Source of the DNA: Amycolatopsis granulosa
GTDB lineage: Bacteria > Actinomycetota > Actinomycetes > Mycobacteriales > Pseudonocardiaceae
Length of the DNA stretch: 64,000 bases
NCBI RefSeq assembly: GCF_011758745.1
Contig: NZ_JAANOV010000001.1
Location: 124,001 to 188,000 of the forward strand
Direction of reading: 5' to 3'
Below the pieces are notes generated by a model. The model was given only the letters and a program-made list of their open reading frames with translations. It was not told where the DNA came from and ran no database searches. The stretch's first letter is position 1; each line of letters starts with the position of its first letter. Both the position numbers and the translations under genes were made by a program. This document shows positions 18,502 through 27,449 of this stretch, one piece after another.

Positions 18502-20841
18502 TTGAGCCAGGAGCTCGAAAGCCCGGCGCCCGCCCGGGACACCGCCGACAACCGCGGCGCGCAGCCGCAGGGTGTCACCCGGGCCCCATCCGCCACGCGC
18601 CGCGTGCGAGCGCGTCTCGCCCGGCGCATCACCGCGCAGCGGGCCGCACCGGTCAAGCAGGTCCTGGAACCGCTCGCCGCGATCCACCGCGACCTGCACC
18701 CGAACGCGGACCTGAGCCTGCTCCAGCGCGCCTACGACGTGGCCGAGGAGCTGCACCGGCACCAGCGGCGCAAGTCCGGCGACCCGTACATCACGCACCC
18801 GCTGGCAGTGGCCACCATCCTCGCCGAGCTGGGCATGGACACCACCACCCTGGTGGCGGCCCTGCTGCACGACACGGTCGAGGACACCGGCTACTCGGTG
18901 GAGCAGCTGACCGCCGACTTCGGCGAGAAGGTCGCCCAGCTCGTCGACGGCGTCACCAAGCTGGACAAGGTCAAGCTGGGCACCGCGGCCGAGGCGGAGA
19001 CCATCCGCAAGATGGTCATCGCGATGGCCCGCGACCCGCGCGTGCTGGTCATCAAGCTCGCCGACCGGCTGCACAACATGCGCACCATGCGGTTCCTGCC
19101 GCCGGAGAAGCAGGTCCGCAAGGCCAAGGAGACCCTCGAGGTCCTGGCGCCGCTCGCGCACCGCCTGGGCATGGCGACCGTCAAGTGGGAGCTGGAGGAC
19201 CTGGCGTTCGCCATCCTGCAGCCCAAGAAGTACGACGAGATCGTGCGCCTGGTCGCCGACCGCGCGCCGTCGCGCGACATCTACCTGCGCAAGGTGATCG
19301 ACGAGCTGACCGGTGCCCTGGGGGGCTCGCGCATCACGGCCAAGGTCGAGGGACGGCCCAAGCACTACTACTCGATCCACCAGAAGATGATCGTGCGCGG
19401 CCGCGACCTCGACGACATCCACGACCTGGTGGGCGTGCGGATCCTGGTCGAGGACGTGCGCGACTGCTACGCCGCGATGGGCGTCGTGCACGCGCTGTGG
19501 CAGCCGATGCCGGGCCGGTTCAAGGACTACATCGCCCAGCCGCGGTTCGGCGTGTACCAGTCGCTGCACACCACCGTGATCGGGCCGGACGGCAAGCCGC
19601 TGGAAGTGCAGATCCGCACCTACGAGATGCACCACACCGCCGAGTACGGCATCGCCGCGCACTGGCGGTACAAGGAAACCCGGGGCACCCACAGCAGTTC
19701 GCACGGCACCGCGGTCGACATCGACGAGATGGCGTGGATGCGGCAGCTGCTCGACTGGCAGCGTGAGGCGGCGGACCCGGGCGAGTTCCTCGATTCGCTG
19801 CGCTACGAGCTCGCCGCCCGCGAGATCTTCGTGTTCACGCCCAAGGGCGACGTGGTGACGCTGCCGGTCGGTGGCACGCCGGTGGACTTCGCCTACGCCG
19901 TGCACACCGAGGTGGGGCACCGGTGCATCGGCGCGCGCGTCAACGGCCGGCTGGTCGCGCTGGAACGCAAGCTGGAGAACGGCGACGTCGTCGAGATCTT
20001 CACCTCCAAGGCGGAGAACTCCGGGCCCAGCCGGGACTGGCTGACCTTCGCCAAGTCGCCCAAGGCACGCGCGAAGATCCGCCAGTGGTTCGCCAAGGAA
20101 CGCCGCGACGAGGCGATCGACGGCGGCAAGGACGCCATCACCAAGGAGGTCCGCAAGGTCGGGCTCCCGTTGCAGCGCCTGGTGTCGGCGGAGGCGATGG
20201 GCGCGCTGGCGGCCGAGCTGCACCACCCGGACATCAGCTCGCTCTACGCCGCGGTCGGCGAGGGACACGTCAGCGCGAAACACGTGGTGCAACGCCTCGT
20301 CGCGCTGATCGGGGGCGTCGAGGAGGCCGAGGACGAGCTCGCGGCCCGGTCCACGCCGTCCACGGTCACCCGGCGCCGCGCCTCCAACGACGTCGGCGTG
20401 GTGGTCAAGGACGCCACCGACGTGTGGACCAAGCTGGCGCGCTGCTGCACCCCGGTGCCCGGCGACGAGATCCTCGGGTTCGTCACCCGCGGCGGCGGGG
20501 TCAGCGTGCACCGCACCGACTGCACCAACGCCGAGGACCTGCGGGCCCAGCCGGAACGGCTCGTCGAGGTGGAATGGGCGCCGTCCGCGAACTCGGTGTT
20601 CCTGGTGTCCATCCAGGTCGAGGCGCTCGACCGGCATCGCCTGCTCTCCGATGTCACCAAGGTGCTCGCCGACGAGAAGGTCAACATCCTGTCCGCGTCG
20701 GTGCAGACCTCGCGCGACCGGGTCGCGGTCAGCCGCTTCACGTTCGAGATGGGCGACCCGAAGCACCTCGGGCACGTGCTGAAGGTGGTCCGGGGGGTGG
20801 AGGGCGTCTACGACGTGTACCGCGTCACGTCGGCCTCCTGA
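18502..20841 (+). CDS. rel: Bifunctional (p)ppGpp synthetase/hydrolase, Rel
   Basis: 779 residues. Domain order: HD hydrolase (H123-D124 in [10 protein letters not shown]), synthetase with [13 protein letters not shown] and [11 protein letters not shown] ([15 protein letters not shown]), a helical/zinc-finger region with the [12 protein letters not shown] cysteines, and a C-terminal ACT domain. Both catalytic halves look intact, as in the single long RSH enzyme of actinobacteria. TTG 18502 is chosen because AGGAGG (18491–18496) is five bases upstream; the in-frame GTG 18496 overlaps that site. Controls the stringent response on idle ribosomes. Confidence 0.96.
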   Translation: MSQELESPAPARDTADNRGAQPQGVTRAPSATRRVRARLARRITAQRAAPVKQVLEPLAAIHRDLHPNADLSLLQRAYDVAEELHRHQRRKSGDPYITHPLAVATILAELGMDTTTLVAALLHDTVEDTGYSVEQLTADFGEKVAQLVDGVTKLDKVKLGTAAEAETIRKMVIAMARDPRVLVIKLADRLHNMRTMRFLPPEKQVRKAKETLEVLAPLAHRLGMATVKWELEDLAFAILQPKKYDEIVRLVADRAPSRDIYLRKVIDELTGALGGSRITAKVEGRPKHYYSIHQKMIVRGRDLDDIHDLVGVRILVEDVRDCYAAMGVVHALWQPMPGRFKDYIAQPRFGVYQSLHTTVIGPDGKPLEVQIRTYEMHHTAEYGIAAHWRYKETRGTHSSSHGTAVDIDEMAWMRQLLDWQREAADPGEFLDSLRYELAAREIFVFTPKGDVVTLPVGGTPVDFAYAVHTEVGHRCIGARVNGRLVALERKLENGDVVEIFTSKAENSGPSRDWLTFAKSPKARAKIRQWFAKERRDEAIDGGKDAITKEVRKVGLPLQRLVSAEAMGALAAELHHPDISSLYAAVGEGHVSAKHVVQRLVALIGGVEEAEDELAARSTPSTVTRRRASNDVGVVVKDATDVWTKLARCCTPVPGDEILGFVTRGGGVSVHRTDCTNAEDLRAQPERLVEVEWAPSANSVFLVSIQVEALDRHRLLSDVTKVLADEKVNILSASVQTSRDRVAVSRFTFEMGDPKHLGHVLKVVRGVEGVYDVYRVTSAS

Positions 20842-20863
20842 TCCCGGTCGCTAGGGTGCCGGT

Positions 20864-21637
20864 ATGGCACCTGGGCTGGAGTTCGCGCGCGACGGGGAAG
20901 TGGCCACGCTGACGTTCGCGCGGCCGGAGAAGAAGAACGCGATCTCCCACGACATGTGGGCGGCGATCCCGGACGTCGTGGGCGAGGTCGAAGCCGACCC
21001 CGGGCTCAAGGTGCTGGTGCTGACGGGTGCCGGTGCGGATTTCTCCGCCGGCGCCGACATCAGCGAGTTCGGGGCGCTGCGCGCGACCGCGGACGGTGCG
21101 GCCGCCTACGACAAGGTCGTGGAGGGCGCGGTGACCGCACTGGCGGGCATGACCAAGCCGACCGTGGCGAAGATCCGCGGCAACTGCATCGGCGGTGGCT
21201 GCCAGATCTCCGTCGCCTGCGACTTCCGCTTCGCCGAGCCGGGGGCGCGCTTCGGGATCACCCCGGCCAAGCTGGGCATCGTCTACGACTTCCGTTCCAC
21301 GCACCAGCTCGTCTCGCTGATCGGGCCGGCGCACGCGCGGTACTTCCTGCTGTCCGGCCGGCTGATCGACGCTATCCGCGCCCGCGACATCGGTCTGGTC
21401 AACGACACGTTCGACGACCTCGACGCCGGGGTGGCGGACTTCGCCGCGACGCTGTGCTCCCGCTCGCAGACCTCGGTGCGCGGTATGAACCGGATCGTCG
21501 GCAAGATCCTCGACGGACAGTCCGAAAGCGACGCCGAGGTCGAGGAGATCCGGCTCGCCGCGATCCACGGTGCCGACTACGCGGAGGGCGTGGCCGCGTT
21601 CCTGAGCCGCCGCCCGCCGCGCTTCACCGCCCGTTAG
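20864..21637 (+). CDS. Enoyl-CoA hydratase/isomerase-family protein
   Basis: 257-residue crotonase-fold protein. The CoA-binding and oxyanion segments are visible (FSAGADISEF and RGNCIGGGCQISVACDFRFAE). The second catalytic region reads FGITPAKLGIVYDFRST, lacking the usual GxxP-E pattern, so hydratase activity is uncertain and another acyl-CoA chemistry is possible. TAGGGT (20852–20857) ends six bases before the ATG, a leaderless promoter, so it is transcribed apart from rel. It converges on the cyclophilin gene with a five-base gap. Confidence 0.85.
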   Translation: MAPGLEFARDGEVATLTFARPEKKNAISHDMWAAIPDVVGEVEADPGLKVLVLTGAGADFSAGADISEFGALRATADGAAAYDKVVEGAVTALAGMTKPTVAKIRGNCIGGGCQISVACDFRFAEPGARFGITPAKLGIVYDFRSTHQLVSLIGPAHARYFLLSGRLIDAIRARDIGLVNDTFDDLDAGVADFAATLCSRSQTSVRGMNRIVGKILDGQSESDAEVEEIRLAAIHGADYAEGVAAFLSRRPPRFTAR

Positions 21638-21642
21638 CGGCG

Positions 21643-22503
21643 TCAGCCGACCGACACCGCGGTGAACTTGACCTCCATGTTCGGCTTGCCGCCGCCCGGG
21701 CTCGGGTCGAAGCTGCCGTCGTGACCGGCGCGCGCCACCTTGTCCAGCACCTGGAGACCGGCGTCGGAGATCGAGCCGAACACCGTGTAGGCCGGGCTCA
21801 GCTCGGCCGGGCCGTAAACCATGAAGAACTGGCTGCCGTTGGTGTTCGGGCCCGCGTTGGCCATCGCCAGCAGACCGCGGCCGTACTTCAGCTCCGGGAA
21901 CGTCTCGTCCGCGAAGGAGTACCCCGGGCCGCCGCTTCCGGTGCCGGTCGGGTCGCCGCACTGCAACATCATCAGGCTCGCGTCGGTGCCCAGGCGGGCA
22001 CACGAGGTGTCGGTGTAGTAGCCCTGCTGGGCCAGGCTGAGGAAGCTGTTCACGGTGCACGGCGCGAGGGCGCGGTCCAGCGTCAGCGGGATGTCGCCGG
22101 CGGTCGTCTTCAGCGTGACGTTCACCGTGCCGGTGGACGGGATGTTCTTGGTCTGCGGCGGCTTGTTCGGCTTGGCCGCCGGTTCGTTCGCCGTCGCCGG
22201 GTAGGAGCACTGCACCGGGTTCGGCAGCGGCGTGGGCCGCTGCGGCAGGGCGGCGCGCTGCGCCGGGATGTTCAGCGCCGAGGACGAGGGCGCGGACGGC
22301 GCCGTGGTCGGCGCGGCCGTGGCCGAGCCGTTGTCGGTGCCCCGGGTCGCGAAGAACACCACCAGCCCGGCGACGACGACCACCGCGCCGACCGTCGCAC
22401 CCACACCGACGATCTTCCGCCGTCGCGCACGCTCGGCCCGGCGGGCCATCTGCCGCTCGAGCTTGCGCTTCGCGGCCTCACGGCGCTGCTGGTTGGTCGC
22501 CAC
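21643..22503 (-). CDS. Membrane-anchored peptidyl-prolyl cis-trans isomerase (cyclophilin type)
   Basis: 286 residues. A basic cytoplasmic N-terminus (NQQRREAAKRKLERQMARRAERARRRK), one TM helix (about 31–54), a Pro/Ser/Ala linker, then a cyclophilin domain with FFMVYGPAELSPAYTVFG and AMANAGPNTNGSQFF. It accelerates proline isomerisation in exported proteins. The GNAT-like synteny is the mycobacterial PpiB position next to rel. GTG 22503 has GGAGGG upstream; a -10 TAGACT lies near 22546–22551 on this strand. Confidence 0.93.
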   Translation of the reverse strand: MATNQQRREAAKRKLERQMARRAERARRRKIVGVGATVGAVVVVAGLVVFFATRGTDNGSATAAPTTAPSAPSSSALNIPAQRAALPQRPTPLPNPVQCSYPATANEPAAKPNKPPQTKNIPSTGTVNVTLKTTAGDIPLTLDRALAPCTVNSFLSLAQQGYYTDTSCARLGTDASLMMLQCGDPTGTGSGGPGYSFADETFPELKYGRGLLAMANAGPNTNGSQFFMVYGPAELSPAYTVFGSISDAGLQVLDKVARAGHDGSFDPSPGGGKPNMEVKFTAVSVG

Positions 22504-22648
22504 CTGCCCTCCAGAATCCACTCGACGTCACCGACCGGGTGGCGGCAGTCTATGGGCACAGCCTGTGAGGACCCTGTACAGCCCCGGTTAGGGTGGGTGC
22601 CGGACATCCCGGGCACGGGTGGACGCGCGGACGCGGAGGTGGACTTTC

Positions 22649-23269
22649 GTGCTCGTCGTCGGGTTTCCGGCAGGCGCGCTGCAGGCAAACTGCTATCTGC
22701 TCGCGGCCGGCGCCGGTGCGGCCTGCGTGATCGTCGACGCGGGGGAGGACTGCGCCGGCCGGGTCGCCGAGGCGCTCGCCGAGCACGACCTGACCCCGGC
22801 GGCCGTGCTGGCCACCCACGGCCATCCCGACCACGTGGCCGGTGCCGCGGCCGTCACGGCGGCCCACGGCGTCCCGCTGTGGATCCACCCGGCCGACCGA
22901 GGGCTGCACGACGGCGGCCTGCCCGGTGACGTCCGGGCGCTCACCGGCGCGCCGCTGGAGCTCGCGGACCTGGTGATCGACGTCGGACTGGTGCCCGGGC
23001 ACACCGCGGGATCGGTGGTGTTCCGGCTCACCACGCCCGAGGGTGGCCGCCTCGCGCTGACCGGCGACACGCTGTTCGCGGGCTCGGTCGGGCGCACCGG
23101 CTCGGCCGGTGACCGGCGGCGGCTGGGGGAGTCCCTGCGCGACCAGCTGCTGCCGTTGCCCGACGACACGGTGGTGCTGCCCGGGCACGGTCCGGCCACC
23201 ACGATCGGCCGCGAGCGGGCCGGCAATCCGTTCCTGAGCGGGGCGCGCAGCGTCGTCCCGGTGCCGTGA
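22649..23269 (+). CDS. Metallo-beta-lactamase-fold hydrolase (glyoxalase II-like)
   Basis: 206 residues. The zinc motif T-H57-G-H59-P-D61-H62 and downstream PGHTAGSV, LTGDTLF and LPGHGPATTIGRE segments give all expected metal ligands. Family members hydrolyse S-lactoylglutathione-type thioesters; actinobacteria lack glutathione, so a mycothiol thioester is more plausible (inference). GTG 22649 has GGAGGTGG about six bases upstream. Its stop overlaps the next start (GTGA). Confidence 0.9.
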   Translation: MLVVGFPAGALQANCYLLAAGAGAACVIVDAGEDCAGRVAEALAEHDLTPAAVLATHGHPDHVAGAAAVTAAHGVPLWIHPADRGLHDGGLPGDVRALTGAPLELADLVIDVGLVPGHTAGSVVFRLTTPEGGRLALTGDTLFAGSVGRTGSAGDRRRLGESLRDQLLPLPDDTVVLPGHGPATTIGRERAGNPFLSGARSVVPVP

Positions 23270-23934
23270 CGGGGGAGGACGTGACCGAGCCGAGGAAACC
23301 GGCGGAACCGGGGCCGCTGCCGCTGCACCAGGAGGGCCCGGGGCTGACCCGGCGGCGCCTGGTGTCCGGGCTGGCCGGCGTGGTGATCGTGGCCGCGGCG
23401 TGCGGCGGTCTCGCCGGGCTGATCGGCGGCCAGATCGCGGGCCTGGCCGTGGCCGCCGTGGTGGGCCTGCCACTGCTGTGCGTCGTGGTGTGGAACGTGC
23501 GGCGCCGATTGTGGCTCGCGGGCACCACCGTGGTGGTCCGCGCCTTCCGCACGCGCCGCGTCGATCTGGTGTCGGCGCGGCGGATCGACCTCCTGGTGAC
23601 CGACGTGCGCGGCGCCCGCACGGTGAGCCTGCTGGCCGGCTCCGGGCAGCGCGGCCGGGGTGTCCGGATCGACCTCGCCGTCTACGCCGGGACCGGCGGA
23701 CGCGAACTGCCCGTCCTCACCCTCCGGCGGCTGGCCGACGCGCTGGCGGACAACATCGAATCGAACGGCCTGGTGTTCGCAGAGCTGCTGGTCGCGCAGC
23801 TGCGGGCGGAGGCGCGGGGCGCGGGGCTGTCCGAGCGGCCGCTGCACCAGCTGGCGTCCGCGGCACCGGCCGGCCGGATCGCGCAACGGTTCACGATGGA
23901 CGCGGTGAGCCGGTTCGTGGCACGGCTGGGCTGA
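23266..23934 (+). CDS. Two-TM membrane protein of unknown function
   Basis: 222 residues. Two adjacent TM helices (about 34–56 and 58–76) are followed by a soluble C-terminal half with beta-rich VVRAFRTRRVDLVSARRIDLL and a helical end (ADALADNIESNGLVFAELLVAQLRAEARG). I do not recognise the family; the layout (paired TMs then a PH-like beta domain) recalls bacterial PH-domain membrane proteins. GTG 23266 overlaps the hydrolase stop by four bases; GTG 23281, directly after GGGGGAGG, is an alternative start. Confidence 0.75.
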   Translation: MTGEDVTEPRKPAEPGPLPLHQEGPGLTRRRLVSGLAGVVIVAAACGGLAGLIGGQIAGLAVAAVVGLPLLCVVVWNVRRRLWLAGTTVVVRAFRTRRVDLVSARRIDLLVTDVRGARTVSLLAGSGQRGRGVRIDLAVYAGTGGRELPVLTLRRLADALADNIESNGLVFAELLVAQLRAEARGAGLSERPLHQLASAAPAGRIAQRFTMDAVSRFVARLG

Positions 23935-24059
23935 CCAGGGGTTGCGCGCCGAGGCGCGCCTCCACCTGACGACCGAGCCCTTCCGGCAGGACGGGAACCG
24001 GGTGCCGGTCTTCGTACCCCATCGGGACAGCCGCGAGCGGTGCCGGTGCCCGCCTGGGG

Positions 24060-25640
24060 CTACTGATCGCTGCCGCGGCCGAGGTGGCTGCTGGGCTCGC
24101 GCGCGGCGATGATCGCGGCCAGCACGGTGGTGACCGGCACGGCCGCGACGATGCCGACACTGCCGGCCAGCGTGCGCACGATCTCCTGGGCCACGTCCTG
24201 CGAACCGAGGATCGCGCCCAGCCCGACGCCGGAGATCGACGAGTACAGCATCACCGGCAGCGCCGCACCGGCGTACGCCATGACCAGGGTGTTCACCGCC
24301 GAGCCGACGTGGTCGCGGCCGATCCGCAGCCCGGCCGAATACAGCTCCCGCCAGTTCAGCGACGGATTGGCGCGGCGCAGCTCCCACACCGCGCTGGTCT
24401 GGGTGACGGTGACGTCGTCGAGCACGCCGAGTGCGCCGATGACGACCCCGGCCAGCAGCAGGCCGCGGGCGTCCACGCCGTGCCCGAGCGACGCGATGAG
24501 CGTCGAGGTGCTGTCGTCCAGGCCGGTCAGCGAGGCGGCCGCGGAGAAGACCGCCGACAGCGCGCCGATCAGCGCCAGGCTGGCGAGCGTGCCCAGCACG
24601 GCCACCGAGGTGCGTGCCGACAGGCCGTGCGTGAGGTACAGGGCGATGAACATGATCAGCCCGGCGCCCACGATCGCGACGAGCAGCGGGTTCTGCCCGG
24701 CCAGGATCGCCGGCAGCACGAACGCCACCAGCACCACGAAACTCAGCGCCAGCGCGCCGAGCGCGGCCAGGCCCTGCCAGCGCCCGAGCACGACCACCGC
24801 CACCGCGAACAGCGCGGCGAGCACGGTGAGCGGGAGGCCGCGCTGGAAGTCGACCAGCTGATAGGACGCCGGGTCGGCGGCGTCCCCGCCGTTGTAGGCC
24901 AGCACGACGTGGTCGCCCGCGCCGAACCGGGGGGTGCTGGGTTCGATCGGGACCGTCAGCTCGACGGTGCGCCCGGTCGCCGGCCCGTCGGTGAGCGTGA
25001 CCCGCGCCGTCAGGCACGGCTTGGCGTCCGGGCCGGGCTGGTCACCGACCTGCACCTGCCCGGCGGCCAGGCAGGGCCCCGAGGCGGCGGTGCGGACCGT
25101 GCCGTGCACCGGGGTGCCCTGGGAGATCGCCGAGGTGGGTTTCGCCTGGCCCCACGGGTAGAGCAGCAGCATCCCGGCGACCGTGCAGACCGCTACCGGC
25201 GCCAGCAGCCAGGTCAGCAGCAGCTTGACCCGGCGGGACGCCGGCGGGGCGGGGGAGTGCCCGTGACCGTGCCCGTGCCCATGACCGTGCCCATGATCGT
25301 GCCCGGTGGGGGGTGGCGTGGCGGGCCGGTCGTGCCGCGGGCGGGAGCCCGCGGTGGTGGACCGGCGGGCGCGGGCCGGTGCCGTCCCGGGGCCGGTGGC
25401 GCGAGCCGGGGGGCTGCCGGTGGTGCGCCCGGCGGTCCGTGGCTCGGCGGTCCTTGGTTCGGCGGTCCGTGGTTCGGCGGGGCGGCGGGGACGCTCCGGC
25501 GACCCGGCTCGACGCCCGGTGGGGTCGCCGCCGGTGTCACCAGGGGCCGGTCGCGCCTGCCGCGCCGCGGGATCGGCAGCAGGCGGCCCGGGCACGCGGC
25601 GGATCGGGCCGGTCACCGCCGCGGGGTCGTCGTGCTGCAC
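24060..25640 (-). CDS. YibE/F-family multi-pass membrane protein with His-rich and Pro/Arg-rich N-terminus
   Basis: 526 residues. The C-terminal ~350 residues fit the YibE/F family: a soluble segment followed by about seven TM helices, with ALYLTHGLSARTSVAVLGT and GALGVLDDVTVTQTSAVWEL signatures. The first ~130 residues are disordered, with three EPRTA repeats and a run of alternating Gly-His (about residues 113–127) that could bind Zn, Ni or Cu. No function is established for the family. Start GTG 25640 lacks a clear ribosome site, so the true N-terminus may be shorter. Confidence 0.82.
   Translation of the reverse strand: MQHDDPAAVTGPIRRVPGPPAADPAARQARPAPGDTGGDPTGRRAGSPERPRRPAEPRTAEPRTAEPRTAGRTTGSPPARATGPGTAPARARRSTTAGSRPRHDRPATPPPTGHDHGHGHGHGHGHGHSPAPPASRRVKLLLTWLLAPVAVCTVAGMLLLYPWGQAKPTSAISQGTPVHGTVRTAASGPCLAAGQVQVGDQPGPDAKPCLTARVTLTDGPATGRTVELTVPIEPSTPRFGAGDHVVLAYNGGDAADPASYQLVDFQRGLPLTVLAALFAVAVVVLGRWQGLAALGALALSFVVLVAFVLPAILAGQNPLLVAIVGAGLIMFIALYLTHGLSARTSVAVLGTLASLALIGALSAVFSAAASLTGLDDSTSTLIASLGHGVDARGLLLAGVVIGALGVLDDVTVTQTSAVWELRRANPSLNWRELYSAGLRIGRDHVGSAVNTLVMAYAGAALPVMLYSSISGVGLGAILGSQDVAQEIVRTLAGSVGIVAAVPVTTVLAAIIAAREPSSHLGRGSDQ
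25256..25303. repeat. Degenerate hexamer repeat encoding Gly-His
   Basis: Eight copies of CCRTGMCCGTG-type hexamers lie inside the YibE/F gene and encode alternating Gly-His on the minus strand. Replication slippage could change the number of histidines. Confidence 0.7.
25431..25475. repeat. Three 15-bp tandem repeats
   Basis: Units GGCGGTCCGTGGCTC, GGCGGTCCTTGGTTC and GGCGGTCCGTGGTTC are head to tail and encode three EPRTA-type pentapeptides on the minus strand, in the N-terminal linker of the YibE/F protein. Confidence 0.8.
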
Positions 25641-25771
25641 CGCAACATGGTGCCGTCCGCGGCTCTCACTCCTCCGGGTGGGTCGGCGAACTCGTCCGGG
25701 AAATGGCGTAACGGGAGCCGCCCTGGCCCGTCCTCCCAGTGACGAGCCCGCAGCGGGACAGGAGGCCCATC

Positions 25772-26176
25772 GTGCACGCCGAAACGGTCGAGGAGCACCA
25801 GTTCGTCAGCCTGGACGGCTACGACGTCCCGGTCTTCTCGCGGTGGAGCTACACCACCGCCGATCCCTACGCGGTCACCCTGTCCTTCCGCGCCGACCGT
25901 GGCCGCTGGGTCGAGTGGTGCTTCGCCCGCGAACTCCTCGCCACCGGGCTGGGGCGGCCCGCGGGCGAGGGCGACGTGCGGATCCGGCCGGACCTGGCCG
26001 GCGGGGCCGGCCAGCTGCTGATCGAGCTGGAGTCGCCGGACGGGTACGCCGTCGTCGAACTCGGCCGCGAGGGCGTGGCCCGGTTCATCGCCTCCACGCA
26101 CGCGCTCGTCCCGCTCGGCGCCGAGGGCGCCTTCGTCGACGTGGACGCGTTCATCGCGGAGATCACCAAGGTGTGA
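25772..26176 (+). CDS. SsgB-like sporulation/cell-division regulator (SsgA-like protein)
   Basis: 134 residues, the length of SsgB. SsgA-like proteins occur only in morphologically complex actinomycetes and guide septum placement; SsgB recruits FtsZ in Streptomyces. Matching segments: VPVFSRWSYTTADPYAVTLSFRADRGRWVEWCFARELLATGL and LLIELESPDGYAVVELGREGVARFIASTHALVPLGAE. GTG 25772 has AGGAGG (25760–25765) six bases upstream; an earlier GTG 25739 has no ribosome site. Stand-alone; it converges on the lipoprotein gene. Confidence 0.92.
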   Translation: MHAETVEEHQFVSLDGYDVPVFSRWSYTTADPYAVTLSFRADRGRWVEWCFARELLATGLGRPAGEGDVRIRPDLAGGAGQLLIELESPDGYAVVELGREGVARFIASTHALVPLGAEGAFVDVDAFIAEITKV

Positions 26177-26189
26177 GCCCGCGCGCACC

Positions 26190-27449
26190 TCACTGTCCAC
26201 ACGGGACGGACAACCACTCCTGCGGGCTGACGCCGAGCCGGATCCGGTCCAGCTGCTCCAGCAGCGTGTCCAGCCGGCCCGGGTCGGCCAGGAACTCCAG
26301 CGCCGCGCGGTAGAACGCGCTGGTCATCGCCGCCGGCATCAGGTCCGAGGCGTCGAAGCAGAGCGTCCCGCCGGACCGCAGCGTGCCGGCGATCTTGCGC
26401 CCGGCCGGGTTGCCGTCGTAGACACCCAGGTCCACGCCCCGCGTCGCGGAGAACGCGCTGCCTCCGGTCACCCGCGGCCAGATCTCCTGCGCCGCCGGTG
26501 TCGCGAGGTACCGGATCAGCGCGCGCGAGGCCGGGGTGTCGGTGAACATCCCCGCCAGGTCGGCCGACACCTCATACGTTCCCGGCGCCACGTCCGGGCC
26601 GGCCGGCGGGACGGCGACGAAGTCCAGCGCCCGGCCCCCGTCCGGGTAGCGGGCCAGCATGAACGACCCGTTGTGCTCGAAGGCGCACGTCTGCGGGTCG
26701 GTGAGCATGCCCTTGCCCGCGTCGCCGAAGTAGGTCAGCAGCACCCGCCCCGGGTTGTCCCCGACGGTGGCGGCCATCATCGTGCCCCAGGTCCGCCACG
26801 CGCGCCGCACCTCCGGCGCGGTCCACGGCAGCTGCCCGGCCGCCCACCGGCGGTAGACCTCCGGGCCGGCCTGGTGCAGCAGCACGTCCTCGACCCAGTC
26901 CGTGCCCGGCCACCCGGACACCGGCGGTGCGCTCAGCCCGAGGCACCACGGGGCCGTGCCGGTCGCGGCCGTGAACTCGTCCCAGGTGCCCGGCCGGGGC
27001 AGGCCGTGCCGCGCCGGGTCGAACCAGACGATGCTCTTGAGGTCCACCTTCACCGCGATGCCGTAGAGGTGCGCCTGCCCGGCGGTCTGCAACTGGAGCC
27101 ACTGTGGACCGTAGGCCTCCGCCGCTGCCGCGCCGAGCACGTCGTCGAGCGGGTACACGTTGTGCGCGCGCACGTAGGTGACCAGCTCGCCCGGGTTCGG
27201 CACGACCGCGACGTCCGGCGGGTTGCCGTTCTGCACGTCCGAGGCGAGCACCTGCGACACCGCGCGCGTGCCCTGGTACCGCACCCGGATGCCGGTCTGG
27301 GCGGTGAACCCGGCCAGCACCTGCTCGAACGCCGCACCCTCGCCCCCGGTCCACGACGCGAGGACGGTGATCGTGCGCGTGCCGTCCCCGGTGCCGCAGC
27401 CGGTGAGACACGCGGCGACCAGGAGCAGCACCCCGGCCAGCGTCCTCAT
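26190..27449 (-). CDS. Orphan extracellular solute-binding lipoprotein (putative GlnH-like sensor input)
   Basis: 419 residues. Lipoprotein signal with lipobox L15-TG-C18, then a family 1-type solute-binding fold (TITVLASWTGGEGAAFEQVLAGF; NGNPPDVAVVPNPGEL; FNGSFMLARYPDG-like segment). No ABC permease or ATPase gene is nearby. It is the last gene of a kinase–receptor–binder operon and overlaps the receptor by ATGA. In mycobacteria GlnH, GlnX and PknG form an amino-acid-sensing relay with a smaller family 3 binder; this protein would take the GlnH role. The ligand cannot be read from sequence. Confidence 0.85.
   Translation of the reverse strand: MRTLAGVLLLVAACLTGCGTGDGTRTITVLASWTGGEGAAFEQVLAGFTAQTGIRVRYQGTRAVSQVLASDVQNGNPPDVAVVPNPGELVTYVRAHNVYPLDDVLGAAAAEAYGPQWLQLQTAGQAHLYGIAVKVDLKSIVWFDPARHGLPRPGTWDEFTAATGTAPWCLGLSAPPVSGWPGTDWVEDVLLHQAGPEVYRRWAAGQLPWTAPEVRRAWRTWGTMMAATVGDNPGRVLLTYFGDAGKGMLTDPQTCAFEHNGSFMLARYPDGGRALDFVAVPPAGPDVAPGTYEVSADLAGMFTDTPASRALIRYLATPAAQEIWPRVTGGSAFSATRGVDLGVYDGNPAGRKIAGTLRSGGTLCFDASDLMPAAMTSAFYRAALEFLADPGRLDTLLEQLDRIRLGVSPQEWLSVPCGQ

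Noticed and set aside
18457-20775. 772-residue minus-strand reading frame opposite rel
   Set aside because: A shadow of rel; long antisense frames arise because GC-rich codon bias suppresses stops on the other strand.
25256-25475. CRISPR-like repeats
   Set aside because: Units are 6 or 15 bp, contiguous and in frame with a protein; there are no spacers.
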